This document shows positions 33,554-44,623 of a stretch of 64,000 nucleotides of DNA, in pieces. Location: contig NC_085138.1 of assembly GCF_035046485.1 (NCBI RefSeq), positions 290,142,256 through 290,206,255 of the forward strand, in the 5' to 3' direction. A program made the translations under genes and the position numbers. Within the stretch, counting starts at the first letter, position 1, and the number at the start of each line of letters is the position of its first letter. Under the pieces are notes generated by a model. It was not told the DNA's origin. It ran no database searches and saw only the letters and a list, made by a program, of their open reading frames with translations. The stretch is from Aedes albopictus. Its lineage: Eukaryota; Arthropoda; Insecta; Diptera; Culicidae.

Positions 33554-34870
33554 GTGTTCAAATAAATGTTGTCATACGCTAATCTCAAACGGATAGAAAC
33601 CGGTCTTCATGAATATTCAAAATCGTGCACTGATTGTTTGTTTAATGGACGAAATATAAAAAAAAACATTTCACACAGTACGAATATTCGACAGAATATA
33701 TTGATCTATCAAACATTCTTTTTAAAAAGTATAAGTTTTTAAATTCTTGGCTTTTCTCCCTAAGTCACATTTTACCCCAATTTCATCCCATATTCCGGTG
33801 GAAACCTATGTTGGCGGCAATAATGCGCGCTTTTCTTCCGCCCTCTGTTTTGACCGGCCAAGTCGACCGCACCGTCGATAATTGCCATTGTGTTAATTGA
33901 AGTTTGTGGTCAAAGACCAAAGTAGTTGCGCTCCTAAGGGTAGGTACCTACCTTGGTTTTCCTCTGAGGTTTTACAGAGGTAGAGGCATGGGAGGAAGTA
34001 TTTTCCATTGGACACTGTCATCTAGGCAACGACCAACGATCGGACAATAAAGTTGCGATGGCAAGCTATAGAAATGGTCATCGTGACCATATAGATAGAG
34101 GTGCACACTGAAGATGGAGAAGAACGCGTCGCGGCTGCTATTCTTCTGGGCTGGCCTAGAAAGTGGTCGGCTGATCTTATGCAATAAAGGATGTTGTCGG
34201 TGACAATAAAAGCTATTCTGTGTAAGTGAATATTGACATGTGAAGGGCTATTGTGAACGAGTGGTGTGCAATCTTGAATTTGATGCTCGTTTTTTAAAGC
34301 TGTTTACAGTGTTGTATGATAACTACAACTCGGTTATCGGGAAAGAGTTTTTTCCACATCGACCTATGTACAAAGGTACATGACATACTTTCAAACATTT
34401 ATCAGTGCAACATAAAATTCATGATGGAACACAATCAACTATATGCCCCCATGCAGACCGAGGGTTATATTTGCGAATGCATCGTTCCAGTATGGAATGA
34501 GTATCGCAGTATAATAAACTAGTTCCACCATTGCTTCGCATGTTGTAGTAACGCGTTATATTTCGCGCGAGCAATTTGTGTTCGGTGACTTAATACACGT
34601 TATAATATTTTTAACCGTGTATGTATGTTTGACATATTCTATCGTAGCGTTACAACGTTTTGACACATTTTTGGTGAGATTTTACACTATAGCTCATATA
34701 TACAACCGTTAACCTTGAGTATTTTTTTTAATATTCGGATTCTTTGTAAAATTTGCAGTAAATATTGATCATTAAGTTGTAATTGGAAAAGCTTGTTCAA
34801 AATGGGACTTAGTAGTGTGACATTACAACGTTGTGAAGTCACGCTACTAATTCCTATTTTTTACAAATTT
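33554..34870. other. No recognisable feature
   Basis: AT-rich, short frames only, no repeats recognised. Confidence 0.4.
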
Positions 34871-34893
34871 TTACAATGAAAACTAAATGTTCA

Positions 34894-34922
34894 TTAGCTT
34901 AGCTTAGCTTAGCTTAGCTTAG
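34894..34922 (+). repeat. (TTAGC)n pentanucleotide tail
   Basis: Nearly six units. On the minus strand this is the (CTAAG)n 3' tail of copy B and directly touches the 23-bp duplication. Confidence 0.93.
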
Positions 34923-35261
34923 ACTGACTGCACACATCTATGGTTGCTATTCCGTGATTGAACCGAATCAATGACAGTTGCAAAATGAATCAACTGAATA
35001 ATTGACTGGGAGTGGTCAATATTCTCACTGTGCACGCTTCAGAGATTCTCTTTAATGGTACAATAACGGCGCCGGCCACGTCCTTACAGTCAGGTTGGAA
35101 GAGGGAAGGAATATTAGTAACAACCTTTGTTAAGTGAAGGCCCGCGTTTACCGCTGCGGCTCCACCAAAGGCTGCAGGAAGGAGTGTTTGTTAGTAGGAA
35201 AGGTATCGTTGGGTCTGGATTCACTTTGATAAGTAATATGACCTTCGTGTCATGCTGGTTG

Positions 35262-35590
35262 CCGCGCTATTGTTTGCTTTACGCGGAAAGCAAACAATCG
35301 ACCACCCGCATCAGGTGGTCGCTTAATATTTACTGCAAACGACGCGACAGAATATGCAATCTAACACGCTATTATTTGCTTCACTCGGAAAGCAAACAAT
35401 CGATCACCCACGTCAGGTGGTCACTTAATATTTCGAATCGAACCGCAGAAGCTAGTCGCAAAATGACACGACCGAACATGCAAGCTGACGCACTATTGTT
35501 CACTTCATATGAGAAGCAAACAACTGATCACCCACGTCAGGTGATCGGTCAGTGTTGCTACAAAAGACGCGACACAACGAAATGCTCATT
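35262..35590 (-). repeat. Three diverged units with nested palindromes
   Basis: Units begin near 35262, 35367 and 35489 (periods 105 and 122). Each has ATTGTTTGCT...AGCAAACAAT and a GATCACC...GGTGATC-type inverted pair, so a transcript would form two small hairpins per unit. Confidence 0.75.
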
Positions 35591-35674
35591 TTCGAATAGG
35601 GAAAAAGAAAAATCGAACGACCGAAGCAAAAGCGCGCGATACCGGCACCCGGACGAAATCCTATCACACACTCT

Positions 35675-36447
35675 GCCATTTTGGCGCACTACAATCCATA
35701 AACGACGGCACGCAAAGTTTACTCGACCGACGCACACGAATGATCGGAAATTTCTGGTGCTTGCTACTGCGGAGCATCACCACCCGAAATGCCATTTTGG
35801 CGCACTACAATCTATAAACGACGGCACGCGAAGTTTACTCGACCGACGCACACGATGATCGGAAATTTCTGGTGCTTGCTACTGCGGAGCATCACCACCA
35901 GAAATGCCATTTTGGCGCACTACAATCCACACACGACGGCACGCGTAGTTTACTCGACCGACGCACACGATGATCGGAAATTTCTGGTGCTTGCTACTGC
36001 GGAGCATCACCACCAGAAATGCCATTTTGGCGCACTACAATCCACACACGACGGCACGCGAAGTTTACTCGACCGACGCACACGATGATCGGAAATTTCT
36101 GGTGCTTGCTACTGCGGAGCATCACCACCCGAAATGCCATTTTGGCGCACTACAATCCATAAACGACGGCACGCAAAGTTTACTCGACCGACGCACACGA
36201 ATGATCGGAAATTTCTGGTGCTTGCTACTGCGGAGCATCACCACCAGAAATGCCATTTTGGCGCACTACAATCTATAAACGACGGCACGCGAAGTTTACT
36301 CGACCGACGCACACGATGATCGGAAATTTCTGGTGCTTGCTACTGCGGAGCATCACCACCAGAAATGCCATTTTGGCGCACTACAATCCACACACGACGG
36401 CACGCGAAGTTTACTCGACCGACGCACACGATGATCGGAAATTTCTC
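35675..36447 (-). repeat. 115-bp tandem satellite, 6.7 units, with 461-bp higher-order period
   Basis: Units begin at 35675, 35791, 35906, 36021, 36136, 36252 and 36367 with GCCATTTTGGCGCACTACAA. Variants show that units 5, 6 and 7 copy units 1, 2 and 3: CATAAACG with GAATGATC in 1 and 5, TATAAACG in 2 and 6, CACACACG in 3 and 7. This gives a four-unit super-repeat of 461 bp. Near identity means recent amplification. Confidence 0.93.
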
Positions 36448-36470
36448 TACAATGAAAACTAAATGTTCAT

Positions 36471-37040
36471 GAGTATTAACTGCAAATTGTACAAGGCATC
36501 AGATTCTGAAAAACTATTTTAGGTCGTATTTATCAGTTATAGTGGAACATATGAATGTTTGTTGTCAATTGTTCAATGTTGTTTACTATCTGTATGACTT
36601 TTGCCCAAGTGAGAATGTTTTTAAATCAAGAATTAGTAATTAAGTTTTAGTCTGTGCGACATAAAAATCGAAGACTGTAAATAAAATAAAAAATCTGACT
36701 ATACAGCGTAAGAACGTTGTAACGTCATGATACAATGTATCGAGTTCCAAACCGTAACACTTGATAACCCAAAGTTGTTTGAATAAATAAAACTGTTTTA
36801 TAGAATCGACTGTTGATGCTTATGCTTGAAAGTTATGACCTTCAATCTTGGGAGCGAATAACCTAAAAACTGATTCTTAAGTTTTCACTTACATTAGACG
36901 AAAATTTCTATGTTCCTTCCCAGGAAGAGGATCTTTAATGGAGTGACATAAACTTTCTTAGCAACGTCACTCTCAACGTTTTTGCTTCCCATCTAATATC
37001 GGTTGACGAGATGTTGTTATTCCATAATTTTGTACAATTA
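36471..37040. other. No recognisable feature
   Basis: AT-rich target region of the copy B insertion. No motif seen. Confidence 0.4.
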
Positions 37041-37149
37041 AGAGCCATCCATAAACCACGTAGTCATGTTGGGCGGAGTAAAGGCCACGGTCCATACAAA
37101 CTTAGAAAAATTTGCATGAACAACAGATAACGCAGGGAGTGGAGGGTCG
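37041..37149 (+). mobile_element. Eroded GGGGCTGTCC-family MITE fragment
   Basis: GAGCCATCCATAAACCACGT followed by AGTCATG resembles the family's left end, and GGTCCATACAAAC its internal motif. The right end is replaced by a SINE. Confidence 0.5.
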
Positions 37150-37372
37150 GTCTGCCTCACTTCAACTTAGTTTTCTTGGAGCGCCCCCACAATTATTAAC
37201 TGAAGAGCTTTCTTTGCCTGCCATTGCATGAATTTGTAAATTGTGTGACAATTACAATGATATACTATGCCCAGGGAGTCGAGAAAATTTTCCCGACTGG
37301 AACGGGAATCGAATCCGCCGCCTCTGGATTGGCGATCGATAGCCTTAACCACTAGGCTAACTGGAGACCCCA
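37150..37372 (-). mobile_element. tRNA-derived SINE, minus strand
   Basis: On the minus strand it starts GGTCTCCAGTTAGCCTAGTG with an A-box match TAGCCTAGTGG, then GGATTCGATTCCCG as B box, then a non-tRNA body ending in AATTGTGGGGGCGCTCC and AAGTTGAAGTGAGGC. A different tRNA head from the SINE at 57061; it looks like the Gecko type, but the name is from memory. Confidence 0.75.
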
Positions 37373-37515
37373 AATGACCCGTCAATGTCATCGGATTTGG
37401 GAAATCTCAAATTTAATAAGTGAGTGAGAGAGTTATCATGCTAACTTTTAGCTAACTTACTCACTTTACACTTGTACTCTCTCCATAATTCACCAACATA
37501 TTTCGAGTGGATAAC

Positions 37516-37564
37516 TGACACTGAGGAAGATTACAAATGGTAGTCGAAATACGTGTATCTGTCA
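37516..37564 (+). ncRNA. Hammerhead-ribozyme-like motif, best-paired copy
   Basis: In order: helix I TGACA (37516-37520); core CTGAGGA (37521-37527, base 7 is free); one extra A; helix II GATTAC/GTAGTC (37529-37534, 37540-37545) around a 5-nt loop; core GAAA (37546-37549); helix III TAC/GTA (37550-37552, 37555-37557); TC (37558-37559, predicted cut after 37559); helix I TGTCA (37560-37564). All three helices pair. The extra A before helix II departs from the canonical core. Flanks are shared with the minus-strand motif at 29377, so the motif belongs to a repeat family. Confidence 0.6.
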
Positions 37565-37662
37565 ACGAATAAGCAAAAGAGGGAGAAATTAAATGGTACA
37601 ATAACTGATTGCACTCGTTTGAACATATTTCGCTTATTTTGGGTGGATACGGCTATGTGATG

Positions 37663-38295
37663 GTCTTTCGTGCTTGATGTTCAACATTGCTCTAGAGGGT
37701 GTAATAAGGAGAGCGGAGATAAACACGAGTGGTACGGTTTTCACGAAGTCGGTTCGGCTGCTTGGTTTCGCTGATGGTATTGATATTATAGCTCGGAAAT
37801 TTGAGACGATAGCGAAAACGTACATCCAACTGAAGAATGAAGCCAGGGGAATCGGATTTGTCATAAATGTGTCGAAAACAAAGTACATGATGGCAAAGGG
37901 TTCCAGGGAAGAATCACCGCGCCCGCCACCCCGAATTTCTATCGACGGTGATGAAATCGAGGCGGTTGAAGAATTCGTGTACTTGGGCTCACTAATGACC
38001 GCCGACAACGACACCTGCAGAAAAATTCACATTGTGGCAGGAAATCAAGCCTACTTTGGACTCCGCAAATCTTTAGGATCGAACAAAGTTCGTCATCACA
38101 CGAAGTTTACTATCTACAAAACGCTGATCAGACCGATAGTCCTCTATGTGCACGAAGCATGGACTCTACGTGCAGAGGACCAACGTGCCCTTGGAGTTTT
38201 CGAGGCGAATGAACCACGAGCTGCATCAGCTGCTGAGGGAACCAACCATCGTCCACACCGCGAAAATCGGCAGGCTACGTCATCAGGACGTCGGA
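37663..38295 (+). pseudogene. LINE reverse transcriptase relic
   Basis: One open frame runs FNIALEGVIRRAEINTSG, LLGFADGIDIIA (the catalytic FADD box with the second Asp changed to Gly), NVSKTKYMMAKGS, EEFVYLGSLMTADND and KTLIRPIVLY. After GVFEANE the homology moves to another frame (RRMNHELHQLLREPTIVHTA) with a short deletion. The changed catalytic residue and shift make it dead. It ends at the poly-T of the next insertion. Same LINE family as 16126-18862. Confidence 0.78.
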
Positions 38296-38520
38296 TTTTT
38301 TTTTTTTTCTGTTCGGGTGAGCCACTGCGACCAGTATTTAGATCTTTTGTGGCATTACCCGTATCCTTAGTATTTAGTGCATGTCGTACTACTCTATTGC
38401 CATTGAGAGGCAATGAAGCATCGATTTCTGTACAGTTCCTGTTTTGTTATCCCAGAGGTGCAAGAAATCGATTGCGATAAAAAGGTCCCGTTATCATAGA
38501 GATTTAAATCCCAGTGAAAG
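38296..38520 (-). mobile_element. 3' end of a poly(A)-tailed retroposon
   Basis: On the minus strand, AAATACTGGTCGCAGTGGCT then CACCCGAACAG leads into A12 at 38307-38296, which interrupts the LINE relic. It is likely the 3' untranslated region of a jockey-clade LINE or a derived SINE. The 5' boundary is uncertain. Confidence 0.5.
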
Positions 38521-38989
38521 AGCGCCCCTAATCAAACACAATCTATTTGAATTCTGAGAAAAACAAAACGGTGGTACTGATATTTATCCATGCATCGGAA
38601 CTCTAGCCCCATCCATATCTTGCTTCTAGTTTAGTCCCAGGACAACATAGAAAAACCCGGGACTTTAGGCTAGTTGCAAAACTCTGTCAAATTAGAGAAT
38701 GTGTTCTGCAATACGAATACACGTGAGTCCTTGAATTACCAGAATTTAACAGTCCTTGATAGGTTAGTACGCAGTTAGATACGTAAAGCATGTTTGTTTT
38801 CCTAACATCAAGTGTAGTCTCGGGTGGGCAAAGTCCGATTCTTTAACTATCAGCAAAGCAGAATAAATGCAATTTTAGAAACTGTCACCAGTAACAAGGA
38901 CTTTGTACCATGAATCCGTATTACCAAAACACATTACCCCAACTTGACAAACCGGATGTCACTAGGGTTCGGTTTGGTAGATCTTGAAC
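38521..38989. other. No recognisable feature
   Basis: Apparently low-copy AT-rich DNA. Confidence 0.35.
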
Positions 38990-39205
38990 CGTAACGCAAC
39001 ACATAAAGGCGATCTACCTACGTTACGGGCTCCGTTAAAGATCGAGCATATTTTAAACCCCCTCAACCATTCATCCATCAGCACGGATCGCCTGACACCT
39101 TGGATTGGGGTTCCCTGTTTAGTGGACTTTTACCCCCGGAACAGGTTATCCGTAGTGTTATTCTTAGCCAATTGAGACAACCGCTACCGACACTACACAG
39201 CTATC
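38990..39205. repeat. Dispersed repeat, left flank of the 2.17 kb element
   Basis: GGCTCCGTTAAAGATCGAG, GGATCGCCTGACACCTTGGA and CAACCGCTACCGACACTACA recur at 53300-53460 and 31951-32110. It resumes at 41378 after the insert. Confidence 0.65.
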
Positions 39206-39208
39206 TAG

Positions 39209-41374
39209 GGGGGCGTCCATAAATGACGTAGCTTTTTTTGAGCGATTTTTAATACCCCCCTCCCCCCTCGTAGCATTTCGTCACAAATTCAGACACCCCC
39301 CTCTATAAATGACGCAGCTTGTTAAACACCCCCCCCCCCCCCCCTTAACAAAATTTTCATGTAAAAAAAAAACTCGAACTTAGCTCTGATGAGAAACATT
39401 GCCGACTGCCAGGTTAAGATCGCCGACATCAAGACCATAGGTGCAACCAGTGGAGATTATTACCAAAGCTAATGACTCAATAAACCACCCATCGCTCTGC
39501 TACCATATTAGCCTAGAAGCTCTTCCGAAGATATTAGTTTGTTCACTAATAAATCTATTAAGAATATCAAATTGATTTCATTTGAATAAAACTCACCACG
39601 ACATTCGAAGGACCCTGCAGGACTTTCTTCTAAAATTATTACAGCAGCTCATTTTGGAACTCCTAGAGAAGTTTATCTTGGGATTCCCATTTTTGAGGAT
39701 GACTCCATTTTTAGTTCCTCCAGCACTTCCTTCTGGGATTTCTCTAAGGATTTTTTTGTATTCCATTAGAAAACTCCTCCTTATTGTATTCCTTCAGGGG
39801 TTCCTTCAAATATCCCTCCAATAATTCATTACGGAGTTCCTTCTTAGATTCCTCCAAAAGCTCCTTCTGAGATTTCTCCAGGAGTTTTTTTCTAAGGTTT
39901 TTCTAAAAGTTTATCCATGGTTTCCTTCAGGAGTTCTTTCAAGGTTTTTTCTCCTCTCTTCCACCAGCAGTTTTTTTAGACATCTCTACAGGGATTTTAA
40001 CCGGAATTTCTTTTGAGATTCCTCCAGGAGTTCCTTCTTGGCTTCCTTCCTTTTTGTCTTTTTAGATAACCCCTCCGGTATTCTTTCAAAACCCTCCCAG
40101 GAGTTATTTCTGTGATTCCTCCAGGTTTTCCATTTTGGATTCCTTCAGGAATTCAGGAATTCTTCTGGGATTCCTCGAGGACTTCCTTCTAGGATTTATC
40201 CAGGATTTTTTCCCGGGACTCCTTCGGTAACTTTTTCAAGCATCCCTCCATTCACTCCATCCAGGATTCCTCCAGGATATCTTATAATTCTGCGAGGAAT
40301 CCCTTTACGGATTCCTCCCATAGTTGCTTCTGGAATTCCTCCAGGATTTTCTTTCTTAGATTTCACCAGGAGTTATATCCAGATAATCTTTTGTGATTCC
40401 CCAAAAGTTATTTTCGGGATTGCTTCAGAAATTCCTTACGGGATTCTTTCAATTATTTCTTCCGTGCTTTCTTCAGAAATTAAACCAGGAGTTCCTTCTG
40501 ACAATCTACAAATATCTCCATCAAAGATTCTTCCAGAAGTTTATTCGAGGTTTCTCCGAAAGCTTCATCTATATTAGTCCATCTAAATTACTCCTCACGG
40601 AATTTCTTTTGAAATTTCTCTATTTCCTTTCATGATTGTTCCAGGAGTTCCTTCTGAAATTCTTCTGGAAGTTCCTTCAAGGATACCTTCTGAGATTCCT
40701 CCAGATCCTTTTGAAATTTTTTCAGAATTTTTTTTTATTCCCAGTAGGAATTCCTGTGGAAATGTTATCCTTCTCCTGTTTGGGAAACCTATGAAGAACA
40801 CAATGAAAGATTCCTTACAAATTTGCTAGAGGAGTTCCTTAAGAAATTGTTGGATGAATTCTTCGAGGAAGTCCTGTAGGAACTATATAAGGAACTCTTG
40901 GAATCTTGCCGTTATGCCAAAAGCTTAGAAAAATTTTCCTTTGTAACCTTAGCGGCGTGCAGTGCCCTCTATATCAAGCAGCAAACTATTGGTCTTGAGA
41001 AGCATTTCAGCGAAATTGATTTTTGTCTGCAAACACAATTATTATTCTTTACGCAGGATTTCAAAACCACTTTCTCAGATACAGTTGTTGCGTCCGATAG
41101 CTGCATGTCTTATGAAATGAAGCCGACATTTATTTCCATTATTTGTTATTTACAATAATGTGAATGGAAAAAAATCATGCCATTTTTTTATTTACTGGAT
41201 AATAATACTTAATGCAAGTAAAAAGTTTATTGATTATGAAATATTTTTTCTATAGGCCTAGTAGAAAGCTACGTAGCATATCACAAACCCCTACCCCCCT
41301 ATCGTCACACTTCGTCACAAAATCACAAACACCCCCCTCCCCCCTAAAAAGCTACGTCATTTATGGACGACCCC
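39209..41374. mobile_element. 2.17 kb element with GTCCATAAATGACGTAGC-type ends
   Basis: The left end GGGGGCGTCCATAAATGACG and right end GGGGTCGTCCATAAATGACG (inverse) are flanked by the 3-bp duplication TAG (39206-39208, 41375-41377). The disrupted repeat is continuous at 31951-32110, which fixes both borders. Subterminal C-runs lie inside both ends. The interior is mostly degenerate minisatellite with no transposase frame, so it is non-autonomous. Ends and duplication length relate it to the GGGGCTGTCC MITEs. Confidence 0.8.
39590..40890 (+). repeat. Degenerate GGAGTTCCTTCTGGGATT-type minisatellite
   Basis: Loose units of CCTCCAGGAGTTCCTTCTGGGA type over 1.3 kb, inside the TIR element. The same class follows the LINE at 21109. 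Confidence 0.8.
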
Positions 41375-41377
41375 TAG

Positions 41378-41640
41378 GCTGATCGGGGAAAGAAGTTAAT
41401 ATTGATGATCAACTACATACGGACCCGAACAGCCGAAAGGACGTCGGATAGCAACCCGACTAAAATGGTTCTCGAGAGTTATCCGACCGGTGCAAGAAGA
41501 CGTGGTGCGCTACGAGCTAGGTGAGTCGACCAAGTGGAGGGTGATCTGCGGACCTTTCGCAGAGTGCGGAACTGGAGACACACAGCCACGGACCAAGTTG
41601 CATGGAGACGACTACTATGTACAGCAGAGGTCACTCAGGC
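41378..41640 (+). pseudogene. Repeat flank followed by LINE ORF2 tail
   Basis: 41378-41438 continues the interrupted repeat (AAGTTAATATTGATGATC). 41439-41640 encodes, across frames, NPTKMVLESYPTGARRRGA and a VEGDLRTFRRVRNWRHTA-like segment, the C-terminal tail typical of the LINE family at 37663. Stops are present. Confidence 0.55.
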
Positions 41641-41664
41641 CTTAGTCTGATCGGTAAGGTCAGG

Positions 41665-41962
41665 TATGTAGGCGTTTTCGGGCGTTTCGGAGGGTCTCAG
41701 GTGCGTTACATGTGGTCCGAAGTGGTTTTAGGGGGATTTCGAAGGCATTTTAGAACCCTTCAGAGGATTTTAATGCGAGTTCCAGAGGCGTTGCTCAGGC
41801 GTTACGTAGGCCTAGGTATTTCAGAATGCTTCGGAGGATTTTAGGCGAGTTATAGAGACGTTACTCTGACGAAACGTTGGTTTTTTCGGGAGTTTCTAAG
41901 GGTTTCAGATCCGTTACATGGAGCCTTCCAAGAGAGTTTTGGGGGAATTTTGAAGCATTTAC
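41665..41962 (+). repeat. Degenerate composite minisatellite, third block
   Basis: GGTCTCAGGTGCGTTACATG, GAGGCGTTGCTCAGGCGTTA and TTCGGAGGATTTTAGGCGAG match the blocks at 6345 and 17430. Confidence 0.65.
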
Positions 41963-42425
41963 AGAAAACTGTTTTCGGGTGGCTTTTCAGTCTAACAATT
42001 AATCAAGACAACTACTACTTGTTTAATTCCAACGTTTCGGCCATTGGATTCGGCCTTCTTTAGGGGATATAAACTTGCACCGTCCCTCGCATGTTGCAAG
42101 AAACTTTGCGCTGAATTGTCTTATGCTTTTTAAAGTTCTTTAGCTGGACATCGCATTCCGTTTCCCGGTTGCGTAGGCATCCACCAACGCCATTCAAAAA
42201 ATACGAAAATTAAACCTGATTAGTTACTTTGTCACAAAAATGGACATTTGCCCAAGCACAATTCAGCGCAAAGCTTCTTGCGACATACGAGGGACGGTGC
42301 AAGTTTATTTCCCCTGAAGAAGGCCGAGTCCAATGGCCAAAACGTCAGAATTGAACAAGTAGTACTTGTCTTGATTAATTGTTAGACTGCAAGCCACTGT
42401 AAAACATTTGATTTTACAGTCGATC
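41963..42425. mobile_element. 460-bp foldback with opposed hammerhead-like motifs
   Basis: Arms of about 150 bp (41963-42125, 42248-42425) share AGTCTAACAATTAATCAAGA, TACTTGTTTAATTCCAACGT and ACTTGCACCGTCCCTCG in inverse order. Each arm carries one CTGAAGA...GAAAC-type core. The left (minus strand, 42034-42063) keeps GAAAC but has CTAAAGA. The right (42314-42343) keeps CTGAAGA but has AAAAC. Helix II GGCC/GGCC pairs in both. The spacer is unique. Confidence 0.7.
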
Positions 42426-42840
42426 CCAATTCCAAAGATTTACAGAAAGCTTCAGAGGATTTTTTGCGAGTTTTTGAGGTGGCTGATAAAATAGACTATG
42501 AATGCACTGATACGATGGGAACTCTTACCACACTCTTTGTTTACAAATCTTCTGATCATCCCGACACACGTTACCGGTCATTCAGGCGCAGAGTTATATC
42601 ACCTACTGCCAGACGACTCGCAAGATGAATGTCAATTATTTAAGTAAATAACATGGCGCAACGAACATAAGCATATCACGCCGTATGAACATAATTGTAA
42701 GGCATAGAACAAAAATACTGTTAATCAAAGCTTCGTGTGGTTCAAGCAGAAGGGACGATTGCTGCTGTTGGATGTACTTAGTTGATTCTGTCTAGTACGG
42801 GGGTGAGCTTGAGTTGCTTTGACGTGAGTAGATTCTGTTT
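42426..42840. other. No recognisable feature
   Basis: Low-copy AT-rich interval. Confidence 0.35.
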
Positions 42841-43880
42841 AGGAGAAATCCTTGAAGAAGTTTTTAGAGCATTGTTTAGAAAAATCGTGGAAAACTCTAG
42901 GATAAATTCATAAAGTATCAACCGAGAAATATATTCTAAGGATTTTTAAACCACATAGAATGTGTAAACATATAAACTGGCCAGATGCCTAGAGAAACTC
43001 TTACAATAAAAATCACGGCGGAATCCATTCAGTAACTTCAGAAAATAAATCGTGAACAAACTTTCAGAAGAATTTCTACTGGAATGCAGGAATAAATTTT
43101 TGGATGAATCCTTGAAAATAGGAAACATTTCCGAGAAGATGCCAAGACGAAAATCGGAAGAAGAATAAAAACTTCAGGAGCATTCTTTGCTCAAAGTCTT
43201 GAAGGAAGCCCCAAAAAATATTGCACAAATTTCCGAAGAAATACTTTATTTTTTGCCGTAAAATTACTAAAAAAGGAAAAATTCCAATAAGGAATAAAAA
43301 TTTCTGGCGGATTTCCTGAAAAATATTTTTGAAGATATGCTCGGAGGAGTATCTATAGGAACACTAGGAGAAATCATTTGAATTTCTGAAGATATTTCTT
43401 AATAAGAAGTTTACAAAATCATGCAAGTTTTGTGAGAAGATTACTGAAAAAATTACAAAGGGGCTCATGTGAAAAATTCCTGAGTGAATTTATTTATCAA
43501 ATATTCATAATAATCAAAGACATTTTTGGAGAACAATCTTATAATTTTCTGAAAAAAAAACTGCTCTAAAAAGTTTAGATATAAATGCTTAAAAAAATAA
43601 ATTATCGAAGGAGGGATATCTCTTCACCTATGAAAAAAATCTTCTCATGTAATTGAATTCTTGGAGAAGTACCTTTAAATACTCCGTTAGAATCCTTTAA
43701 GTTACTTGAAAGAATTCTAGAGAAACCCGTAGAGAAAACATTAAACAAAATGCTTAACGAAACCCTTAAGACATTTTTAAAAAGATTCATGGATAACCCC
43801 TTGGTAGACATTTCACTTGGAGCAACAAGAGCTTCTAGAGGAATCTTCGTGGGAATTCTTTGAGGAATCTCAAGAATTTC
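42841..43880 (-). repeat. Degenerate GAAGAATTTCTGG-type minisatellite
   Basis: Eroded repeats of AGAAATCCTTGAAGAA and GAATTTCTGAAGA over 1 kb, AT-rich. Frames are incidental. Confidence 0.5.
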
Positions 43881-43893
43881 AGGAAGAGGGTAT

Positions 43894-43918
43894 TAGCATA
43901 GCATAGCATAGCATAGCA
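43894..43918 (+). repeat. (TAGCA)5 pentanucleotide repeat
   Basis: Five units. The motif differs from the TTAGC tail at 34894, but it could likewise be a retroposon 3' tail; no body was recognised beside it. Confidence 0.9.
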
Positions 43919-44623
43919 TGAATACTTGCTCAAATCTTGGATGGAGTTGCAAAGCTGAATATAACCATTGACATTGCTGATGTCGCTACTATCAACAATG
44001 TTATAGACCCACTCAGCTCCATACACCTGGCCAAGTCCTTGCAAGCATTAGTCATTAGTCCAATCATCAACTTAGAAAGAGCCCAGAACTGAAGCAGCTT
44101 CCAATAGATAAACGGACATTGAGAATAGCGAATTTTCAATTTTTAAGTATTTATATATGATATAAAGAGTGTAATCAGAAAGATCTCACCTAGGTCCAGC
44201 ACTGCACCTGCATTGATCTGCTTAAAATCTAGAACGCAATCAATAAGGAAACGGAAGCGCCACGTGATCCAGAGTTATATAGAATCAGCACTTCGATTAT
44301 TTTCACAGACAGCAGCGCACTACACTCCATTACTAACGAGGCTCACGGAGATGACGGAAGTTGCACAACTAAGACCACTTTTTCACTATGGACAACGCTT
44401 TTTTTTATTATCCCCGCAAGATTTATTTTGGTTGGAAATCGCGAAACGATACTAGCTGTAGGCATAGGAAACCCTTGGGAAACCCAAATGCAAAAAACGA
44501 TTGGCCAAAGAACGGCGACCAAGAAACAAGATTCCGGACACCGCCATCACCCAAACTACTACTGTGGCAGTGGCCAGGCACAATCCGACACGAGATCCTA
44601 TCTTACAGCAGCGATAAACTCTG
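43919..44623. other. No recognisable feature
   Basis: Apparently low-copy DNA, short frames only. Confidence 0.35.

Larger units (their letters stand above)
34895..36447 (-). mobile_element. 1.55 kb retroposon with 5' monomer arrays and (CTAAG)n tail, copy B
   Basis: A perfect 23-bp direct repeat (34872-34894 and 36448-36470) flanks the block, as expected from target-primed reverse transcription. Read on the minus strand: a 115-bp tandem array (36447-35675), three diverged 105-122 bp units (about 35590-35262), a body matching copies A and C (about 35242-34925), then the (CTAAG)n tail touching the target duplication. No long coding frame other than array-driven ones. The layout recalls LINE promoters made of tandem monomers. 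It is probably non-autonomous and mobilised by a LINE. Confidence 0.78.

Noticed and set aside
35127..35858. 243-codon plus-strand open frame
   Set aside because: It runs through two tandem arrays on the antisense strand of a retroposon. Its residues repeat with the array, and neighbouring units are open in other frames.
35675..36447. CRISPR-like appearance of regular repeats
   Set aside because: The whole 115-bp unit is conserved, there are no unique spacers, and the context is eukaryotic. It is a satellite array.
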